A stretch of 64,000 bases of DNA from Haliscomenobacter sp. (GTDB lineage: Bacteria > Bacteroidota > Bacteroidia > Chitinophagales > Saprospiraceae), in NCBI GenBank assembly GCA_016707205.1, contig JADJHZ010000024.1, forward strand, positions 214,501 through 278,500, read 5' to 3'. The notes beneath the pieces are model-generated. The model was not told the origin of the DNA. It worked only from the letters and a program-made list of their open reading frames with translations, and ran no database searches. Position numbers and translations under genes: made by a program. Each line of letters begins with the position of its first letter. Position 1 is the stretch's first letter. Below are positions 60,346-64,000 of the stretch, one piece after another.

Positions 60346-62777
60346 TTAATGCCAATCCTCCGAACAACCAATGGGCGCGCCATCCGGCAGCGCTGGCATG
60401 GGAGGAACTTTGTACTGGCCTGGATTGTCCCTGAACAGCCGGATTTGCTCCAGAAGATACCGGTAATGCGCTTCCTGGCTTGAATCGGTTTTGTACAACA
60501 GGCGTTCGTAGACGCTGTCCAACTGCCGGATTTTTTGCAGGGCCAGAGCAGAGACCTGCTGCTGAATTTCCCTGTCTCCGGCGAGTTGCAACAAATGCTG
60601 CAACGCCGCTTTTTCCGAAAGGCGGCTGATCTCCTGCTGGAAGCCGGACAGGTCTTTGACGTTCTGAAACGGATCAAACACCTGGTCAAAAATCTCCATC
60701 ACCGAAGGGTATTGGCTGTTTCGGGCGTGCTGTTCGAGCACCCGGGCCAGGCGCATGGGGTCAAAGATCAGGCTCAGGGTATTGGCGGCGGAGCTTTCGG
60801 CAGCAGCCAGCGGATCGAAGGTCATGCCGGTATTGATTCGGAACATTTCCCGATCCCGGCTATACCCCAGCGGTTGGGGAGGAATCAAGGCGATGATTCG
60901 CTCTGGAAGAGCCAAAAAAGCAGGGTTTAAAGTCTCCAGCAAGGCTTTGAGCGCTTCCCGCTGCGCCTGCGGCGCCACCGGGGTATTGGCAACTTGCCCG
61001 TCGCCCCGCATGGCGTAGGTGTAATTCACTCCGCCGATGGACTTCGCGACGGCGTCTGCCTGGTAACGGTGCGCCAGATAGAGCGGAACGAGCACGCTTT
61101 CCAGGCTTGCCATCGGCGCTCCTACTGGGATGTTCTTTTCCCCGAAGGAGGCAAGGGCCGTTTCGCGGACCTTCATCAGGCGATGCAATTCTTCGACCGC
61201 ATTGTTTCCGTTATCCCAAACGTGGGTGTACGGGTGGGCGGCATACGGCGGGCGCCCGTCCTGATCGGAAAGGTAAAGGAGGCCCATCTTGATATTGTCC
61301 TGGATGATCTTTTGCAGTTCGGCCCCTTCGTTGCTCCCCTCCGGAAAGTCCTGGTACCCAAAAAGAATCATGCGCTTATCCCATTCGCCGATGCCGGTGG
61401 CGTAGGCTTTGGAAAAGTCCATTTTGCCCTGAGCATCCAACGTGATATAAGGATGCGGATAATCCATGACGGAGGCGCGGTCGTTGTAGCTGGCAGCAAA
61501 ATTATGGGCAAGGCCTAGGGTATGCCCCACCTCATGAGCGGATAACTGGCGTAAACGCGCCAGCGCCATTTCCTTGAGCCGGGGGTCGGCAACGGTTCCA
61601 TTGGCATACGCTTCCACCATCCCCTGGGCGATCAGGAAATCCTGGCGGACGCGAAGGGACCCCAGCAACACATGGCCTTTAATGATCTCTCCCGTGCGCG
61701 GGTCGGTCACCGAGCTTCCATACGACCATCCCCGGGTGGAGCGGTGTACCCAGTTGATGACGTTGTAGCGGACATCCATCGGGTCGGCGCCCTCGGGAAG
61801 TACTTTCACCTGGAACGCATTTTTATACCCTGCCGCTTCGAAGGCCTGGTTCCACCAACTGGCGCCTTCGATCAGCGCGGAACGGATAGGCTCGGGCGCG
61901 CCCCGGTCGAGGTAATAAATGATCGGCTCTACCGGTTCGCTGAGCTTTGGCTTTGGGGTCTTTTTTCCAGCCGGTGGCGCACGATAAGGCGTTGGATCAG
62001 CGGTTGGTCGATGGGCGTCGCATAATCGGCAAAGCTCAGGTCGTTGTATCCGCTGCGCGGATCGTAGGCCCTGGACTTGTAGTTGTTGTCCGGCAGTTCG
62101 ATAAACGAATGGTGCATGCGCACGGTGATGGCGTCGGAGGAAGGCGTAACGGAGCGAATCCAGGCGCCCTGGGCTTCTCCGGCGAAGGTTACGGTAGCTT
62201 CAAACTCGCTGTTTTTGGGAAAGTTTTTGGTGTTTTCCATATAAACAGCCGACCGGTTGGGGTCGAGTTGGTAATTTCCCTGCCGGCCATTGCGCAGGCG
62301 TACGGCTACTCCGTGCGCATCGCGCAAGAGGAAGGGCGTGAGGTCGATCAGGGCTTTGCCCCCGGATTCGGCTTCCACCTTGAACCCCCACAGAACAGAC
62401 GTAGCGAACGCATCCGCAACAGAACGGCGCTCGTCGGGGTTGTCGCTCACCGCCCGAAAGCTATAATTGGGTTGCTGAAGCAGCACTTTGGGGCCGCTGC
62501 GCACAAATTTGACGATGCGGTCGTTGCCCAATTGGTTGCGGTCCAGCCCGATGTCGTTGGAGCCGATCCCGGCAGGAAGGGAGTTGACGTAGAGGAATTC
62601 GGTGTCCCACTTATCCACTTCCAACCACACTTTGCCTTCTTTTTCGTCCCAGTAAAAATGAAAATAGCCGGGGAAGGCTTTGGCGTCTTTGGTTTTGGCG
62701 GAAATGTCGGGGAGTTGGGCGCCCAGACGGGTCAGGGCAGCCAGGCATACGAGCAGTGCAGCGGCGTAACGAAGCAT
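60346..62777 (-). pseudogene. Zinc-dependent metalloprotease (DUF5117/DUF4953), single frameshift
   Basis: A gene for about 810 residues read in two frames. The first (62777 to about 61963) has a signal peptide (MLRYAAALLVCLAALTRLGA) and the DUF5117/5118 region (FYWDEKEGKVWLEVDKWDTE, SLPAGIGSNDIGLDRNQLGN). The break is a run of six A at 61961-61966 (reverse strand), where seven restore EKKTPKPKLSEPVEPIIYYL. The second part holds the metzincin site HEVGHTLGLAHNF and the Met-turn SVMDYPHPY. It should be an exported zinc protease. The ATG at 62777 is chosen for the signal peptide. Confidence 0.88.
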
Positions 62778-62871
62778 AGTAAGGCGTTTTGATTGGGAAG
62801 ATAGGGAAAAAAACAAACCTGGGGCTTTCTCCAAAGACGGATATCGCCCAAGGCAGCAAAAAAATAGTTTC

Positions 62872-62926
62872 TTTTTTCAATTCTCATAAAAAACTGCTTT
62901 GCAATTTTTTATGAGAATTGAAAAAA
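62872..62926. terminator. AT-rich bidirectional terminator
   Basis: Perfect 22-bp arms 62872-62893 and 62905-62926 around an 11-base loop (with an inner TGC/GCA). Each arm begins or ends in T6/A6, so both directions have a T-run. It is downstream of the SGNH hydrolase gene (reverse strand). Confidence 0.85.
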
Positions 62927-62981
62927 AGAAAATTTCATTCCGGGGGCAAAGACCGGCTTTTAATACAGCCTCTGCCTGGCG

Positions 62982-64000
62982 TTACCGTGCGACCACGACC
63001 ACTGCCGTTTCTCTTGAGAATTGCTTTCCCGAGAACGTCATGGCGCAGAAATACATACCCGGTTGAACGCCCAGCGTATGCCATTCTGCCTGGTAGCTGC
63101 CTGCTGCCTGCTGCGTTTGAACGAGGGTTTGCACCAGCCGGCCCTGAACGTCGTAAATACCCAGGCGAACCAAACCGCTTTCCGGAACGCGGTACCGGAT
63201 AGCCAGGGTTTCAGAAACCGGATTAGGCCAAAGGCTGTCCAGCAAAGCGGTTTCCTGGCGGAGGTCCTTTATCCCGGTGGACAGTAAATCCTTCAGAATT
63301 CCCGAACCGATGATTTGGTCGAAAATGTACTTATGCCCGGAATTGTTGACGTGGATTCCATCCCCGATGTCGTAGGAAGGTTTTAGCCCGCCGGTAGCGG
63401 AGGCCATTTCGTCGTAGACATTGACCGCATTTTCCCCATAGGCCGCTAATAGGGAATCCCTGATCGCCTGAAGGCTCTGGATTCCGGCAGCGGAGAGGTT
63501 GCGCGGCTGGGTGGTGGTGACGCAGAAGGGGATTTTCGCCTGCTGAATGAGGCCAACGACCGTTTGGAAGTTCGTCAGTTGTTCCAGGTTCGTAAACCCT
63601 TGCGCGGCATCGTTGCTGGGCAGGTTGATCAGGATAGCGGTGGGTTTATAGGAAAGCGCCTGGGTGATGTTGTTGTTGGTTTTTGGCGCCGGCCTTCCGG
63701 AGGGAGGCGTAAAGGAGGAGGGCATGATGTCGTAGGTCGTGTACCCGCCTACAGCCAGGTTGATGACCAGGGCTTCCGGATCCAGGTTTTTGACATAGGT
63801 CCGGAACCGGCCTACCCAGGAGCTATCGGCTGTCGTGGCGCCAGTTCCCGCTGCGGTGGAAGACCCAAGCACCACATACACCCGCATGGAGTCGCTGGTG
63901 ATGGGCTTTCCGCTCATGCGGATGTCATCCAGGTATAGGGTTTGGCTGAGGGTGTCGGAAAGACGTTGGCCAAAGAAAATGGTTTTGATCCGGGTCAAGT
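62982..64000 (-). CDS. SGNH/GDSL hydrolase with T9SS sorting domain (5' end missing)
   Basis: A fragment of about 339 residues that enters at the right edge of the window. The first residues (TLYLDDIRMSG) end a beta-sandwich, possibly a carbohydrate-binding module. The SGNH domain follows: YVVLGSSTAAGTG (nucleophile Ser block), AVGGYTTYD (Gly block), INLPSNDAA (Asn block) and GDGIHVNNSGHKY (catalytic Asp/His). The C-terminal 80 residues (LWPNPVSETLAIRYRVPESG then IYDVQGRLVQTL and LGVQPGMYFCAM) are a type A T9SS sorting domain. So the enzyme, an esterase or acetylhydrolase, is exported and attached or released through T9SS. Confidence 0.9.
   Translation of the reverse strand, partial: LTRIKTIFFGQRLSDTLSQTLYLDDIRMSGKPITSDSMRVYVVLGSSTAAGTGATTADSSWVGRFRTYVKNLDPEALVINLAVGGYTTYDIMPSSFTPPSGRPAPKTNNNITQALSYKPTAILINLPSNDAAQGFTNLEQLTNFQTVVGLIQQAKIPFCVTTTQPRNLSAAGIQSLQAIRDSLLAAYGENAVNVYDEMASATGGLKPSYDIGDGIHVNNSGHKYIFDQIIGSGILKDLLSTGIKDLRQETALLDSLWPNPVSETLAIRYRVPESGLVRLGIYDVQGRLVQTLVQTQQAAGSYQAEWHTLGVQPGMYFCAMTFSGKQFSRETAVVVVAR

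Noticed and set aside
1..64000. tRNA, rRNA, IS transposase, integrase or prophage genes
   Set aside because: Looked for cloverleaf tails, transposase motifs and phage-type proteins; none found.

Overview
The window is a chromosomal segment of a Bacteroidota bacterium. The evidence is the rpb6-like RNA polymerase omega protein, PorD (DUF4835) beside coaBC and bamD, a secreted SGNH hydrolase with a type IX secretion (T9SS) C-terminal sorting domain, and several upstream sites matching the Bacteroidota promoter (-33 TTG, -7 TAnnTTTG). Gene content (SPOR-domain proteins, sortilin-like Asp-box proteins, NagZ/serine-hydrolase fusion) and many small palindromic intergenic repeats suggest a Saprospiria-like lineage (Lewinella/Haliscomenobacter type). 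That placement is inference.

Layout. 1-4.1 kb: CBS-domain/universal-stress cluster, a TraB/GumN protein and a DUF3137 membrane protein. 4.2-10.4 kb: core block bamD-omega-coaBC-porD, then purN and a PorE-like envelope protein ending in a SPOR-like region. 10.4-17.5 kb: hairpin-rich spacer, ACC deaminase/D-cysteine desulfhydrase family, M16 protease, OmpA lipoprotein, M14 carboxypeptidase and RidA. 17.5-24.7 kb: frameshifted sortilin-like protein, S1/P1 nuclease, methyltransferase, DUF6544 protein, RluF. 24.7-29.3 kb: accessory zone with two gene remnants, a large inverted repeat, and AT-rich genes including arsM with a Cys-containing membrane protein and a Crp/Fnr regulator. 29.4-37.5 kb: membrane protein/XRE regulator module with an operator over its promoter, the intact sortilin-like paralogue, a double NTF2-like protein and a 1003-residue GH3-serine hydrolase fusion. 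37.8-48.8 kb: phosphohexomutase, M1 aminopeptidase, RluB, GtrA, deoxyribonucleotidase, pirin and SPOR/peptidoglycan-binding proteins. 48.9-57.6 kb: GCS2-CBS fusion, aconitase, MscL and an APC permease. 57.6-64 kb: a DUF4058 remnant, a DUF433/DUF5615 toxin-antitoxin pair, an amidohydrolase, a metzincin and the T9SS cargo hydrolase.

Four otherwise well-conserved or continuous genes are each broken by one small indel at or beside a homopolymer (near 19660, 41663, 58862 and 61963). This pattern looks more like residual sequencing error than four independent gene deaths, so those products should be treated as probably intact until re-sequenced. By contrast, three loci (24711-24985, 25294-25410, 57681-57890) are real remnants; two of them keep both ends of the protein and have lost the middle.

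The most unusual non-coding material is a family of paired-hairpin repeats (10.6 kb, 29.2 kb, 55.6 kb) whose stems covary while their loops stay fixed, and a 70-bp terminator-like element present in two copies (14.8 kb, 46.2 kb). No tRNA, rRNA, CRISPR array, IS transposase or integrase was seen.
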